Source: Euryhalocaulis caribicus
GTDB lineage: Bacteria; Pseudomonadota; Alphaproteobacteria; Caulobacterales; Maricaulaceae
NCBI RefSeq assembly: GCF_000412185.1
Contig: NZ_ASJA01000005.1
Coordinates: forward strand, 62,001-126,000
Reading direction: 5' to 3'
DNA: 64,000 nt
The notes beneath the pieces are model-generated. The model had not been told where the DNA came from and did not search any database. It was given only the letters and a program-made list of their open reading frames with translations. Of the stretch, positions 1 through 8,660 are shown one piece after another. Position 1 is the stretch's first letter; every line of letters begins with the position of its first letter. The translations under genes and the position numbers were made by a program.

Positions 1-194
1 CGGTAAGCGCCCAAATTTAGTTGACATTAAAAAGTCATCTGTTCACGCTGGCTAGTGGGACAAGTCGTTTATCGGGATCTCGTGGTGGGATCTGAGAGGG
101 CGGCAAAATGGACCGCGGTTTTGTCGCCGGTGTGGCGCTATTTGCTGTGCCGGCGTGAATTCTGACGGTCCTCAATCGACTATTGGGGGATCTG

Positions 195-3149
195 ATGAAG
201 TCATCAGTTGGCAAATTCGGCACAGACAAGCGTTCAAAATTTCTGACATTGTTCATGAGCACGGCCCTGAGCGCGGCGGTTCTGACCGGCGGCGCGGCGG
301 TTGCGCAAACCGCCGGCGACGAGGCGCAGGCAGAGCCGACTGATCTTATCGTGGTTACCGGTTCGCGGCTGGTTCGCCGCGACCTCGTCGCGCCCAGCCC
401 GGTCACCACCGTTGATCAGGCGCAGATCGAGAAATCCGGCTCTGTCACGCTAGAGCAGACGCTGAACGAATTTCCTCAGCTCAATCCGGACAATACCAGC
501 ACGACCAACCAGTCAGGCGGGACAGGGGTTCTCAGCGCCGATCTTCGCGGTCTTGGCGCGGTGCGCACTCTGGTTCTCGTCGATGGCCGCCGGTTCATTC
601 CGGCGGACGAAACGGGCCTGGTCGACCTGGCCACGGTCCCTGATCTGCTGATTGACCGGGTGGAAATCATCACGGGCGGCGCATCCGCCGTTTACGGCTC
701 CGACGCCATTTCCGGCGCGGTGAACTTTATCCTCAAGGATGATTTTGAAGGCGCCGAGGCGCGCTACCAGTATGGCGAAACCGGCGAGGGCGACGGACAG
801 ACCCACAAGCTGGACTTCCTCCTGGGCGTGAACGCGCCGGACGGCCGCGGCAATATCGTGGCGCACGCCGCGTACACCAAGCGCGATCCGGTGTTTATGG
901 GCGACCGGGAATTTTCCTCGCAGCCCTTCCTTGCGGACGCCAATGGTGAATTCCAGCCCTTCGGCTCGGGCAACATCCCGGGCGGCCTCATCAGCGTTCC
1001 GTCGTCGGATTTCGACCAGATCAACGGTCTGGATCTGAACGCGGCGGCGGCGGACTGCCAGGGCAGCAGCATTCAGGGCATCCGGTTTGGCGCGGGCAGC
1101 GAGCCGCTGCCGTTCTGCCGCATCACCGATCAGTATAATTACGCGGCGGACAATTTCCTGCTGCGGCCGTTCGAGCGCTATCAGGCGACGACGTCGGGCT
1201 TCTACAAGATTACCGACAATATCGAAGCCTATGGCCAGATGTTCTACACCAACAAGGAAAACTCCTATCAGCAGGCCCCGGAGGCGGTGACGCCGACCAG
1301 CTCGGGTCAGGAATCGGGCACGATCGCCATTCCGAACGCTGATACGAACCCGCTCTATCCGCAGGTCTTGCGCGATTTCTTTGCGGCCAACCGCTCCTAT
1401 TTTGACGCCGATGGCGATGGCACCTTCCTGGTGCGCAATACCGGGCGCCGTTTTGAGGAATTCGGTCCGCGGAACTCCAACATCGTGGCTGAATCCTTCA
1501 ACCTGACGGGCGGCCTGCGCGGCGATTTTGACTTCATGGACAATCCGTGGCGCTGGGATGCTTACTATCAGTACCAGCAGTCCGACGTCATCGTGAACCA
1601 GACCGGCCGTCTGTCGGTGTCCCGCACCACGCTGGGTCTGGATACGATCGTGGTCGATGGTCAGGTTCAGTGCCGCAACCAGATCCTTGGCTGCGTTCCG
1701 GTCAATCTGTTCGGCACGGACGCGCTGACGCCTGAAATGGCCGATTTCCTGAGCGTGGGAACGGGCCGCGAAGACAAGTTCACCCGTCAGGTGGCGGGCG
1801 CGTCCGTCTCAGGCGAGCTGTTTGACCTCCCCGCCGGTCCGGTTGCGACCGCTTTCGGCGCCGAGTGGCGGAAAGAGACGTTCGACACCCGTCCCGACCA
1901 GATTGCGCTGGCCGGCGACCTGACCGATCAGGGCGGCGTCGCCCCGACCATCAATGGCGGCGAACTGGACGTGGCGGAGATTTTCGCCGAGGTGCGCGTC
2001 CCGCTGCTGCAGGGCCTGCCCGCGGTTGAATCGCTGGCTGTAGAGGCGGCTGCCCGTTATTCGGATTATTCCACGGTCGGCGGCGTATTCACCTGGAAAG
2101 CCGGCGTGGACTGGGAGATTACGGACTGGGTCCGCGCGCGCGGTTCCTATAACCGCGCCATCCGCGCGCCCAACCTGAACGAACTGTTCGCAGCGCCCGG
2201 CCGCGGCTTTACGGGCGGGGTCGATCCTTGCGTCGCCGCCAACAACCCCACGGACGCGCAAAAGCAGCTTTGCCTGCAACAGGGCGTGCCCGCGGAGGTC
2301 ATCGATACGCTTGAAGTCGGCACCAGCCAGGGCTTCGACGTCTTCTCCGGCGGCAACCCCAATCTGTCGGAAGAAAAATCCGACACCTATACGGCCGGCT
2401 TCGTTCTTCTGCCGCCCATGGTGCCGGGGCTTTCGATCACCGCCGACTATTTCGACATCACCGTTGAAGACGCCATCGCGCAGGTCAGCGCCCAGGTGCT
2501 GGTCGATACCTGTTTCGATACGCTGGACGCCAACAGCACGGCCTGTCAGTCGATCACCCGCTTCTCGGGCGGCAACATCAACAGCGTGAATGCGCCATTG
2601 CTGAACGTGGCCAGCCGCGCCGTCTCGGGCATCGATCTGGGCGTCGGTTACTCGATGGACCTGCCGGATATGTTCGCCCTTCCCAATGAAGGGGCGGCGC
2701 TGGACCTGCGCTTCGTCTCAACCTGGCAGTTCGATGACACGACCGTCCCGCTGGAAGGTCTGCCTGAAGTCGAATGCGCCGGTTTCTTCGGCGGGCCTTG
2801 CTCCAGCAACGGCACCCGGATCACGCCGGACTATCGTGGCCTGGTCACCGCCAACTGGAGCAGCGGGCCGGTCTCGCTGCGGGGCGAGGTCCAGATCATC
2901 GGCGATGTGGATCTTTCCGATCAGGCGTTCCAGCTTCAGAAGGACAAGATCGACCGGCACTACTATGTCGATCTGGTGGGCGATTATCAGATCACCGACA
3001 ATGTCCAGCTGTTCGCCGGCGTGAACAATGTCTTCGACAAGCAGCCCCCGATTATCGGCTTCCGGGCCGGGGGCGACTCGAACACCCAGATGCAGCTTTA
3101 TGATGTTCTGGGCCGCCGCTTCTTCGCGGGAGCCAAGCTCTCCTTCTAG
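195..3149 (+). CDS. TonB-dependent outer-membrane receptor (984 aa)
   Basis: Outer-membrane active transporter that would import a ligand using TonB/ExbBD energy; ligand unknown. A signal peptide (hydrophobic stretch about residues 15-37 ending AVAQ) is followed by a TonB box (DLIVVTGSR, about residue 51), a plug domain with the VEIITGGASAVYGSDAISG signature, and a long beta-barrel ending in Phe (AKLSF), as is usual for outer-membrane barrels. I start at ATG 195, which has GGGGGA 4 bases upstream; an in-frame TTG at 183 is possible but lies before that ribosome site. The next gene on the same strand is a secreted DUF885 protein, so the pair may take up and process a peptide-like or amino compound. 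Length is normal for the family. A TTGACA at 21-26 has no convincing -10 partner. Confidence 0.93.
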   Translation: MKSSVGKFGTDKRSKFLTLFMSTALSAAVLTGGAAVAQTAGDEAQAEPTDLIVVTGSRLVRRDLVAPSPVTTVDQAQIEKSGSVTLEQTLNEFPQLNPDNTSTTNQSGGTGVLSADLRGLGAVRTLVLVDGRRFIPADETGLVDLATVPDLLIDRVEIITGGASAVYGSDAISGAVNFILKDDFEGAEARYQYGETGEGDGQTHKLDFLLGVNAPDGRGNIVAHAAYTKRDPVFMGDREFSSQPFLADANGEFQPFGSGNIPGGLISVPSSDFDQINGLDLNAAAADCQGSSIQGIRFGAGSEPLPFCRITDQYNYAADNFLLRPFERYQATTSGFYKITDNIEAYGQMFYTNKENSYQQAPEAVTPTSSGQESGTIAIPNADTNPLYPQVLRDFFAANRSYFDADGDGTFLVRNTGRRFEEFGPRNSNIVAESFNLTGGLRGDFDFMDNPWRWDAYYQYQQSDVIVNQTGRLSVSRTTLGLDTIVVDGQVQCRNQILGCVPVNLFGTDALTPEMADFLSVGTGREDKFTRQVAGASVSGELFDLPAGPVATAFGAEWRKETFDTRPDQIALAGDLTDQGGVAPTINGGELDVAEIFAEVRVPLLQGLPAVESLAVEAAARYSDYSTVGGVFTWKAGVDWEITDWVRARGSYNRAIRAPNLNELFAAPGRGFTGGVDPCVAANNPTDAQKQLCLQQGVPAEVIDTLEVGTSQGFDVFSGGNPNLSEEKSDTYTAGFVLLPPMVPGLSITADYFDITVEDAIAQVSAQVLVDTCFDTLDANSTACQSITRFSGGNINSVNAPLLNVASRAVSGIDLGVGYSMDLPDMFALPNEGAALDLRFVSTWQFDDTTVPLEGLPEVECAGFFGGPCSSNGTRITPDYRGLVTANWSSGPVSLRGEVQIIGDVDLSDQAFQLQKDKIDRHYYVDLVGDYQITDNVQLFAGVNNVFDKQPPIIGFRAGGDSNTQMQLYDVLGRRFFAGAKLSF

Positions 3150-3161
3150 ATCTTCCTCCCC

Positions 3162-3209
3162 GAGGGCCGGCGCTCTTTCTGGATTTCCCGCCGGCCCTCA
3201 TTCTTTTTT
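3162..3209 (+). terminator. Hairpin with T-run between TonB receptor and DUF885 gene
   Basis: Perfect 11-bp stem (GAGGGCCGGCG at 3162-3172, CGCCGGCCCTC at 3189-3199) followed by a T-rich tract to 3209. It looks like an intrinsic terminator. The next start codon is only 25 bases further on, leaving no room for a separate promoter, so it may act as a partial terminator that lowers expression of the second gene. Confidence 0.75.
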
Positions 3210-3233
3210 CCCTGATAGGGAGTACCTTGAAAA

Positions 3234-4928
3234 ATGCCGATCTCATTTGGAAAAACCCTGTGCGTGGCGGCCGCCGTGGCGTTTGCGCCGCTCGCCGTTG
3301 CCGCGCAACCCTCCATGGACCAGGCCGAGCTTGCAGGCCCGCCCTCCGGGGCCGGTTCCTACCAGGACCTGGTTTCGCTCTATGACGAGTTCCTGGAGTG
3401 GAAAGACGACGCGCCGATCGTTGGCGAAATCGCCGACAGCGAACCCTGGAGCGGGGTCGCCGATTACAGCGACGAGGCCGTCGCGGAGCGCCGTGAGCAG
3501 CTCGACTCTCTCATGGCCCGCATGATGGACATGAATGTCGCCGCCTGGGATCAACCGCAGCAGGCTGATTATCTGGCGGTTCGCGCCAAGCTGGACGAGC
3601 ACAATTTCCTGCTGAACGTATCGAAGCCCTGGGAACGCGATCCCGGCTTCTATGTCGACCAGATGCTGACCGTGCCGTTCGCCGAGCTGCCGCTGGAAGG
3701 CGAGGCGCTGGAGAAGCTGCACCGCGATCTGCGCGCGGTCCCGGTCCTGGTGCGCGAGGCGAAGAATAATCTCGACAATGTCGCGGCCGATTACGCTGAT
3801 CTGGCGTTGCACAACCTGACCAACGCGGACGGCGTGGGCCACGGCCACCCTTATCGTGAAACTCCCCCCGCCGGCGTCATCGGCTGGTACGAGGACCTTG
3901 AAAGCCGCCTCGATCAGCAGCCTGAACTGCGCGACGATGTCGAAGCGGCCAAGGCCGCCGTCGAGGACTTCCATAGCTGGCTGACCGAAAACCGTCCGCA
4001 GATGACCGCGGACGCCGGCGTCGGGCAGGAGAATTTCGACTGGTATCTCAAGCAGGTGAAGCTGCTGCCCTACGATTCCCGTGACATTGTCACGCTGGGC
4101 AACCGGGAGCTGGATCGTCTCTGGGCGATGTATGCGCTGGAGCGTCACCGCAACCGTGACCTTCCTGAGCTCGCCCCGGCCTCTTCAGCCGAGGAATACG
4201 AGCAGAAGATTCAGCAGACCGACAAGGATATCCGTGAATTCCTCGTTGAAGAGGAGGTCATCACAATCCCGGAATACGCCGCCGTTCTGGGCACCAACGT
4301 GCCGTGGATCGTCCGGCCTCAAGGGCGCAATTTCTGGGAAGAGATCCAGTATCGCGATCCCAGCCCTGACCACCTGCACGCTGTGATCCCCGGGCACCGT
4401 TTTGACGGCGTTGTCGAGGACCACAATGACGATCCGATCCGCGGCCGCCTGACGGACGGTGTTCGCACCGAAGGCTGGGGCGTCTATCTGGAAGAGGGCA
4501 TGCAGCATCTCGGCCTGTTCGAGGACAAGCCGCGCGTGCGTGAGCTGATCTATGCGTTCGGCATCTTCCGCGCGGCCCGTATGCCTGCTGATGTCTGGCT
4601 TCAGCACAACAAGATGACGGTCAATGAAGTCGTCGATCTGTGGCGCGAGCAAACGCCGTATCTCGACGCCAACGTGGCGCGCGTGGATGCGGAAATCTAT
4701 CTCCGCCGTCCGCCGGGCTATGGCCTTGGCTACATGACCGGCATGGTCCAGATGCAAAAGCTTCTGGCCGACCGCAAGCGTCAACTGGGCGAGGATTTCA
4801 ACCTCAAGGAATTCCACGACACCTTCATGGACACCGGCCGTTTGCCGATGGTTCTGGTTCGCTGGGAAATGACGGGTCTCGAAGACGAGGTCCAGCAATT
4901 CTGGGCGCGGGAGCCGCTGCCGCAATAA
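3234..4928 (+). CDS. Secreted DUF885-family protein with altered HExxPGH-type motif
   Basis: Member of the uncharacterised DUF885 family, believed from its conserved His/Glu motifs to be metal-dependent peptidase-like; exported. Residues 1-24 form a signal peptide (hydrophobic core, then AVAAQ). The conserved region holds HAVIPGH at residues 382-388 and TEGWGVYLEE from residue 412. Family members I know usually read HEAxPGH, so the glutamate next to the first His is Ala here; the second motif with its Glu is intact. ATG 3234 follows GGGAG at a workable distance. The gene is 84 bases downstream of a TonB receptor and is followed by a strong terminator. 564 residues is normal for the family. 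Exact substrate unknown. Confidence 0.8.
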   Translation: MPISFGKTLCVAAAVAFAPLAVAAQPSMDQAELAGPPSGAGSYQDLVSLYDEFLEWKDDAPIVGEIADSEPWSGVADYSDEAVAERREQLDSLMARMMDMNVAAWDQPQQADYLAVRAKLDEHNFLLNVSKPWERDPGFYVDQMLTVPFAELPLEGEALEKLHRDLRAVPVLVREAKNNLDNVAADYADLALHNLTNADGVGHGHPYRETPPAGVIGWYEDLESRLDQQPELRDDVEAAKAAVEDFHSWLTENRPQMTADAGVGQENFDWYLKQVKLLPYDSRDIVTLGNRELDRLWAMYALERHRNRDLPELAPASSAEEYEQKIQQTDKDIREFLVEEEVITIPEYAAVLGTNVPWIVRPQGRNFWEEIQYRDPSPDHLHAVIPGHRFDGVVEDHNDDPIRGRLTDGVRTEGWGVYLEEGMQHLGLFEDKPRVRELIYAFGIFRAARMPADVWLQHNKMTVNEVVDLWREQTPYLDANVARVDAEIYLRRPPGYGLGYMTGMVQMQKLLADRKRQLGEDFNLKEFHDTFMDTGRLPMVLVRWEMTGLEDEVQQFWAREPLPQ

Positions 4929-4953
4929 GTCCTTATCGATGGGGCGTACAATG

Positions 4954-4986
4954 AAAGAGCCGGCTCGATAATCGAGCCGGCTCTTT
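4954..4986. terminator. Intrinsic terminator between convergent genes
   Basis: Perfect 15-bp stem (AAAGAGCCGGCTCGA at 4954-4968, TCGAGCCGGCTCTTT at 4972-4986) with a three-base loop, then TTTT. It lies between the DUF885 gene and the convergent BKACE gene and could serve both strands. Confidence 0.88.
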
Positions 4987-5010
4987 TGTTTGTGGGTTTT
5001 GAAAAGGCGA

Positions 5011-5841
5011 TCAGGCCGCGGGCAGGGACAGGATCTCTCGCGCTTCGGCCGGCGTGGCGGGGCGGCGGTCATACTCGCCGCACATATCGGCCACCTTCTT
5101 CACCAGCGCGGCGTTGCTGGGCGCCAGCGTGTCGCGGTCCATGCGGATATTGTCCTCCAGCCCGGTCCGGCAATGCCCGCCCAGCTCCAGGCACCAGCGA
5201 TTGACCTCTTCCTGATGGCGTCCGATTCCGGCGGCGACCCAGGTGGCGTCCGGCGCCAGTTCCCGCAGCATGTTGATCTCGAATTCCAGAACATCCCGGC
5301 GCGCGGGCAGGGCGTTCTTGACGCCCATCACGAACTGAACGTGCAGCGGGCTGTCCAGCAGCCCGGCCTTGGTCATGTTGACCGCGTTGAACAGCATGGC
5401 GAGGTCGAAGACCTCGATCTCCGGCTTGATGCCGTAAGTCTTCATCTTGTCCGCCAGGTCCTCGATCAGGGCCGGCGAATTCTCATAGATAATCGTGGGG
5501 AAGTTGCAGGACCCGGTCGCAAGCGACGCCATGTCCGGCTTCTGGGACAGCATGCCTCCGCGCTCATCGCCCTTGCCGGAGCGGCCGCCGGTCGAATATT
5601 GCACGATCATCTCCGGGCAGGCCTTGCGCACGCCCTCCAGATAGGCGGCGAAACGCTCCGGCGCGGCGGTCGGGGTTTCGTCCTCGTTCCGCACATGGAC
5701 GTGTACGACCGTCGCCCCCGCCTCGAACGCCTCATGGGTCGACTCGATCTGTTCGGAAACGGTGATCGGAATCGCCGGATTGTCCTTCTTGCGCGGCACG
5801 GACCCGGTAATGGCCACGGTGATGATACAAGGGTCGCTCAT
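5011..5841 (-). CDS. Beta-keto acid cleavage enzyme (BKACE, DUF849 family)
   Basis: BKACE enzymes condense a beta-keto acid with acetyl-CoA and split it into acetoacetate and a new CoA ester; known substrates include 3-keto-5-aminohexanoate and dehydrocarnitine. The 276-residue protein has the family length, the zinc-binding HVHVR motif (His47 and His49) and GLEDN with Glu229 near the C-terminus. It is the second gene of a minus-strand pair with an AcoX/NAD-kinase-like gene 49 bases upstream. A carnitine-dehydrogenase-like enzyme is encoded at 14170-15141, which would fit oxidation of a beta-hydroxy acid followed by BKACE cleavage, but the substrate cannot be read from sequence. Confidence 0.88.
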   Translation of the reverse strand: MSDPCIITVAITGSVPRKKDNPAIPITVSEQIESTHEAFEAGATVVHVHVRNEDETPTAAPERFAAYLEGVRKACPEMIVQYSTGGRSGKGDERGGMLSQKPDMASLATGSCNFPTIIYENSPALIEDLADKMKTYGIKPEIEVFDLAMLFNAVNMTKAGLLDSPLHVQFVMGVKNALPARRDVLEFEINMLRELAPDATWVAAGIGRHQEEVNRWCLELGGHCRTGLEDNIRMDRDTLAPSNAALVKKVADMCGEYDRRPATPAEAREILSLPAA

Positions 5842-5890
5842 GACGGACGCCTCCCAGTTTTATGGTTTGGTGGATTGAAACGGGCGGGGC

Positions 5891-7057
5891 TCATGCGGCC
5901 CCGCCTTCGATCTGTGCGTGGCCGATCCGGAAGACCGTCTTCCGGTTGCGGCCGGTGAGAATCTGGCGGTAACCGGCCAGCATGGCGTCCAGCGCCGCAT
6001 CGCCCGTGTCGGTGATAAGCGGCTGGCCGCCCAGCGCGACCAGTTTTTCCTCGGATGCGACGATGACGATATTGTCCACGCCGACGCGCCGGATCACTTC
6101 GGCGCTGATCTGCTGGTTGCCTCGCCCGAACAGGAATCCTTGCCCGCCAATCGGGCTGACAATGATGCGGGCCGGTTCGCGGGCTAGGTTCAGAAGGTCG
6201 GCTTCGCCGACATCGCCGGCGGCCAGTTTGCCATTGCGGTAAACATCGACGCCCAGAAGCGCGCCCTCATCGCCCAGCCGCCGCTTCACCCGGCGCATGG
6301 TCGAGCCCGGGCCGACAATCGTCAGGCGTCCGTCCGCCGTCATTTCGGCGGCCCGCGCGCAGGCGCTGTCCAGCGCCGCCTCGTCGCCCACCGCCGCCAT
6401 CGCCTTGGGGTTCTGGGTCAGTGCGCCGGATCTGGGCGTCTGCAACACGCCGTGGAACACCATGCTGTAACCGCCGGCGGGATCCGCCGCGCGATCCAGA
6501 ACCTCGCCCGGTTCGGTCTCGCGCCTTTCGGGCGGCAGGGTCAGGAAGTTCAGCGCCGCCTGGCCGGCCGTTTGCGGGGTGGTTGCGAAGACGCCGGAAT
6601 GCATTTTCACGCCCGCCGGAACGCCCAGGGCAGGGGTGGCTTCGCCAATCGCGCGCATCACGTCATGCGCTGTGCCGTCGCCGCCCGCGAACATCAGCAA
6701 TGCGGCCTCCGGCGCCATCCCGGCGGCGAGCCGTGTCGTGTCTGCCGCGCTGGTGGCCGTGGCGTTTCCGGACCCATCCGGAACCGCAGGCTGAAAACCC
6801 GCTTCCCGAACAACCCGTTCGCCCATTTCTCCCGGTCCGGTCAGTATCGTCAGGCGTTCCCGAAGCGGCGCCAGCGCCTTCAGCGCGATCAGGGCGCGTT
6901 CGCCCGCCCGCGGCGCGGCGCCGGCCGCCAGCGCCCGCGCGGCGATATCGCCATCGGTGCCCTTGAGCCCCAACGGACCGCCCAGCCCGGCGACCGGATT
7001 TATAATCAGGCCGATCTTCAGGGCGCCGGATGCGGTGATATTCGCACGAATGTTCAT
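5891..7057 (-). CDS. ATP-NAD kinase family protein, AcoX-like
   Basis: Diacylglycerol/NAD-kinase-fold protein of the AcoX type. The N-terminus has INPVAGLGG followed by LKGTDG, and the nucleotide-binding GGDGT motif appears in MFAGGDGTAHD; these are typical of AcoX-like proteins, whose physiological reaction is still uncertain. I start at ATG 7057 because it matches the family N-terminus; a TTG at 7081 would add eight residues. The ribosome site is weak (AGGTG about 13 bases upstream). It is the first gene of a pair with BKACE and is divergent from the GcvP-like operon, so it may be controlled together with that operon. Confidence 0.8.
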   Translation of the reverse strand: MNIRANITASGALKIGLIINPVAGLGGPLGLKGTDGDIAARALAAGAAPRAGERALIALKALAPLRERLTILTGPGEMGERVVREAGFQPAVPDGSGNATATSAADTTRLAAGMAPEAALLMFAGGDGTAHDVMRAIGEATPALGVPAGVKMHSGVFATTPQTAGQAALNFLTLPPERRETEPGEVLDRAADPAGGYSMVFHGVLQTPRSGALTQNPKAMAAVGDEAALDSACARAAEMTADGRLTIVGPGSTMRRVKRRLGDEGALLGVDVYRNGKLAAGDVGEADLLNLAREPARIIVSPIGGQGFLFGRGNQQISAEVIRRVGVDNIVIVASEEKLVALGGQPLITDTGDAALDAMLAGYRQILTGRNRKTVFRIGHAQIEGGAA

Positions 7058-7194
7058 TATTTCAGACGCGCACCTGCCCAATCTGAAAGATGGCTATTCC
7101 TGAAATTTGTTAAAAATAAAGGGAATTGCATCTTCCGGGACTCCCGCCGCGCCTTGTCAGTATGATACAAAAGTCCGCAGAACGAACAACTGCG

Positions 7195-7223
7195 TTGACA
7201 GCGAGTCCGGGTTTTCCAACAAT
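7195..7223 (+). promoter_or_regulatory. Candidate promoter of the GcvP-like operon
   Basis: TTGACA at 7195-7200, a 17-base spacer and AACAAT at 7218-7223, ending about 20 bases before the start codon. Just upstream is an inverted repeat CGCAG-N9-CTGCG (7176-7194) that could be an operator. I see no glycine riboswitch in this leader, unlike many true gcv operons. Confidence 0.45.
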
Positions 7224-7244
7224 TTCGGAAACAACGGGGGAAGG

Positions 7245-8660
7245 ATGAATATGACGAACAGGCCAGTCCGCGCGCATCCCTACATGCCCAATTCCAACAG
7301 GGCCGCGCACGACGAACTGATGTCCGAAACGGGCGTGAAGTCGATGGAATCGCTTTTCCAGCAGATTCCGGCCGATCACCGCATCAGCGCGTCGATTGAC
7401 CTTCCGCCGGCCCTGACCAGCGAGGTCTCGCTGTCGCGTCACATGCACGAAATCCTGTCGAAAAATGTCTCGTGCGAAGACGCGGTCAGCTTTCTCGGCG
7501 GGGGGTGCTGGCGCCATTACGTCCCGGCGGTCTGCGAGGAAGTCATGGGCCGCAGCGAGTTCCTGACCTCGGTCTGGGGTACGCCGTCATCGGATGTCGG
7601 ACGCAATCAGGCCTGGTTCGAATTCCAGAGCCAGCTGGGCGAGCTTCTGGCGCTCGATATGGTCGGGCTGCCTGTCTATAGCTGGGGCTGCGCGGCGGGC
7701 CACGCGATCCGCATGGCCAGCCGCATGACCGAGCGTTTCGAGGTTCTGGTCCCCCGCTACATGTCGCCGGAGCGCCGCTCGGTTATCGAGAATTATTGCG
7801 AGCCGGAGGAAATGCCCTCCGCCATCCGCGTCGTCGAATTCGGCGTCGATCCGGATACGGGCTGCGCGGATCTGGCGGACATCAAGGACAAACTCTCTGA
7901 CCGCACGGCCGCTATCTATCTGGAAAATCCCGGCTTTCTTGGCGTAATCGAACAGAATGCCGCCGCCATCGGCGATCTCGCCCATCAGGCCGGCGCGGAA
8001 CTGATCGTCGGCGTGGACCCGGTCAGCCTCGGCGTTCTCGCCCCGCCTTCAGACTATGGCGCGGACATAGTTGTCGGCTCTATCCAGCCGCTGGGCATCC
8101 GCATGTATTGCGGCGGCGGCCTGGGCGGCTTTATCGCCTCCCGCGACGAGGAGCGCTACGCCCGCGAATACCCCACCCTGATGATCAGTATCGCCGAGAC
8201 CGAGCGCGAGGGCGAAGTCGCCTTCGGCAACAGCCTGTTCGCCCAGTGTTCCTACGGCTCAAGGGAAGAGGGCAAGGACTGGACCGGCAACTCGGTCTAT
8301 CTCTGGGCCATCGGAAGCGCCGTCTATATGTCGCTGCTGGGTCCGGAGGGTTTTCGCGAGCTTGGGGAGACTATCCTGCAGCGCGCGCATTACTGCGCCG
8401 CGCAGCTGGCCGAAATCCCGGGTGTCGAAGTCAGCCATTCCGGCTGGTTCAAGGAATTCACGGTCAATTTCGACGGGAGCGGGAAGAGCGTTTCCGCGAT
8501 CAATGAAGGCTTGCGCCGGCGCGGCGTATTCGGCGGGCTGGACCTTTCCGGCGCCTTCCCGGAACTCGGCGAGAGCGCGCTCTACTGCGTCACCGAAATG
8601 CACACTGAGGACGATATTCAACACCTGGCCACGGCCCTGAAGGAGGTTTGCGCGCAATGA
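7245..8660 (+). CDS. Glycine dehydrogenase (decarboxylating) subunit-1-like protein
   Basis: PLP-fold protein (fold type I) resembling the N-terminal half of glycine decarboxylase P-protein, as in organisms with split GcvPA/GcvPB. Recognisable family segments are LPPALTSEVSLSRHM, FLGGGCWRHYVPAV, RSEFLTSVWGTP and the DLADIKDKL region. The start is ATG 7245 (or ATG 7251), just behind GGGGGAAGG; the open frame runs back to 7107 but has no better start. It overlaps the next gene by 4 bases (ATGA), so the two subunits are translationally coupled. No gcvT, gcvH or lpd lies in the window, and the segment around FLGGGCWRHY is diverged, so I doubt it is the housekeeping glycine cleavage enzyme. A decarboxylase or deaminase of another amino acid is possible. 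Confidence 0.8.
   Translation: MNMTNRPVRAHPYMPNSNRAAHDELMSETGVKSMESLFQQIPADHRISASIDLPPALTSEVSLSRHMHEILSKNVSCEDAVSFLGGGCWRHYVPAVCEEVMGRSEFLTSVWGTPSSDVGRNQAWFEFQSQLGELLALDMVGLPVYSWGCAAGHAIRMASRMTERFEVLVPRYMSPERRSVIENYCEPEEMPSAIRVVEFGVDPDTGCADLADIKDKLSDRTAAIYLENPGFLGVIEQNAAAIGDLAHQAGAELIVGVDPVSLGVLAPPSDYGADIVVGSIQPLGIRMYCGGGLGGFIASRDEERYAREYPTLMISIAETEREGEVAFGNSLFAQCSYGSREEGKDWTGNSVYLWAIGSAVYMSLLGPEGFRELGETILQRAHYCAAQLAEIPGVEVSHSGWFKEFTVNFDGSGKSVSAINEGLRRRGVFGGLDLSGAFPELGESALYCVTEMHTEDDIQHLATALKEVCAQ

Noticed and set aside
21-49. Promoter of the first TonB receptor
   Set aside because: TTGACA at 21-26 is good, but no -10-like hexamer occurs 16-18 bases downstream.
7058-7244. Glycine riboswitch before the GcvP-like operon
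   Set aside because: I looked for the paired aptamer features (GGAGAG and CCGAAGG blocks) and did not find them in the leader.
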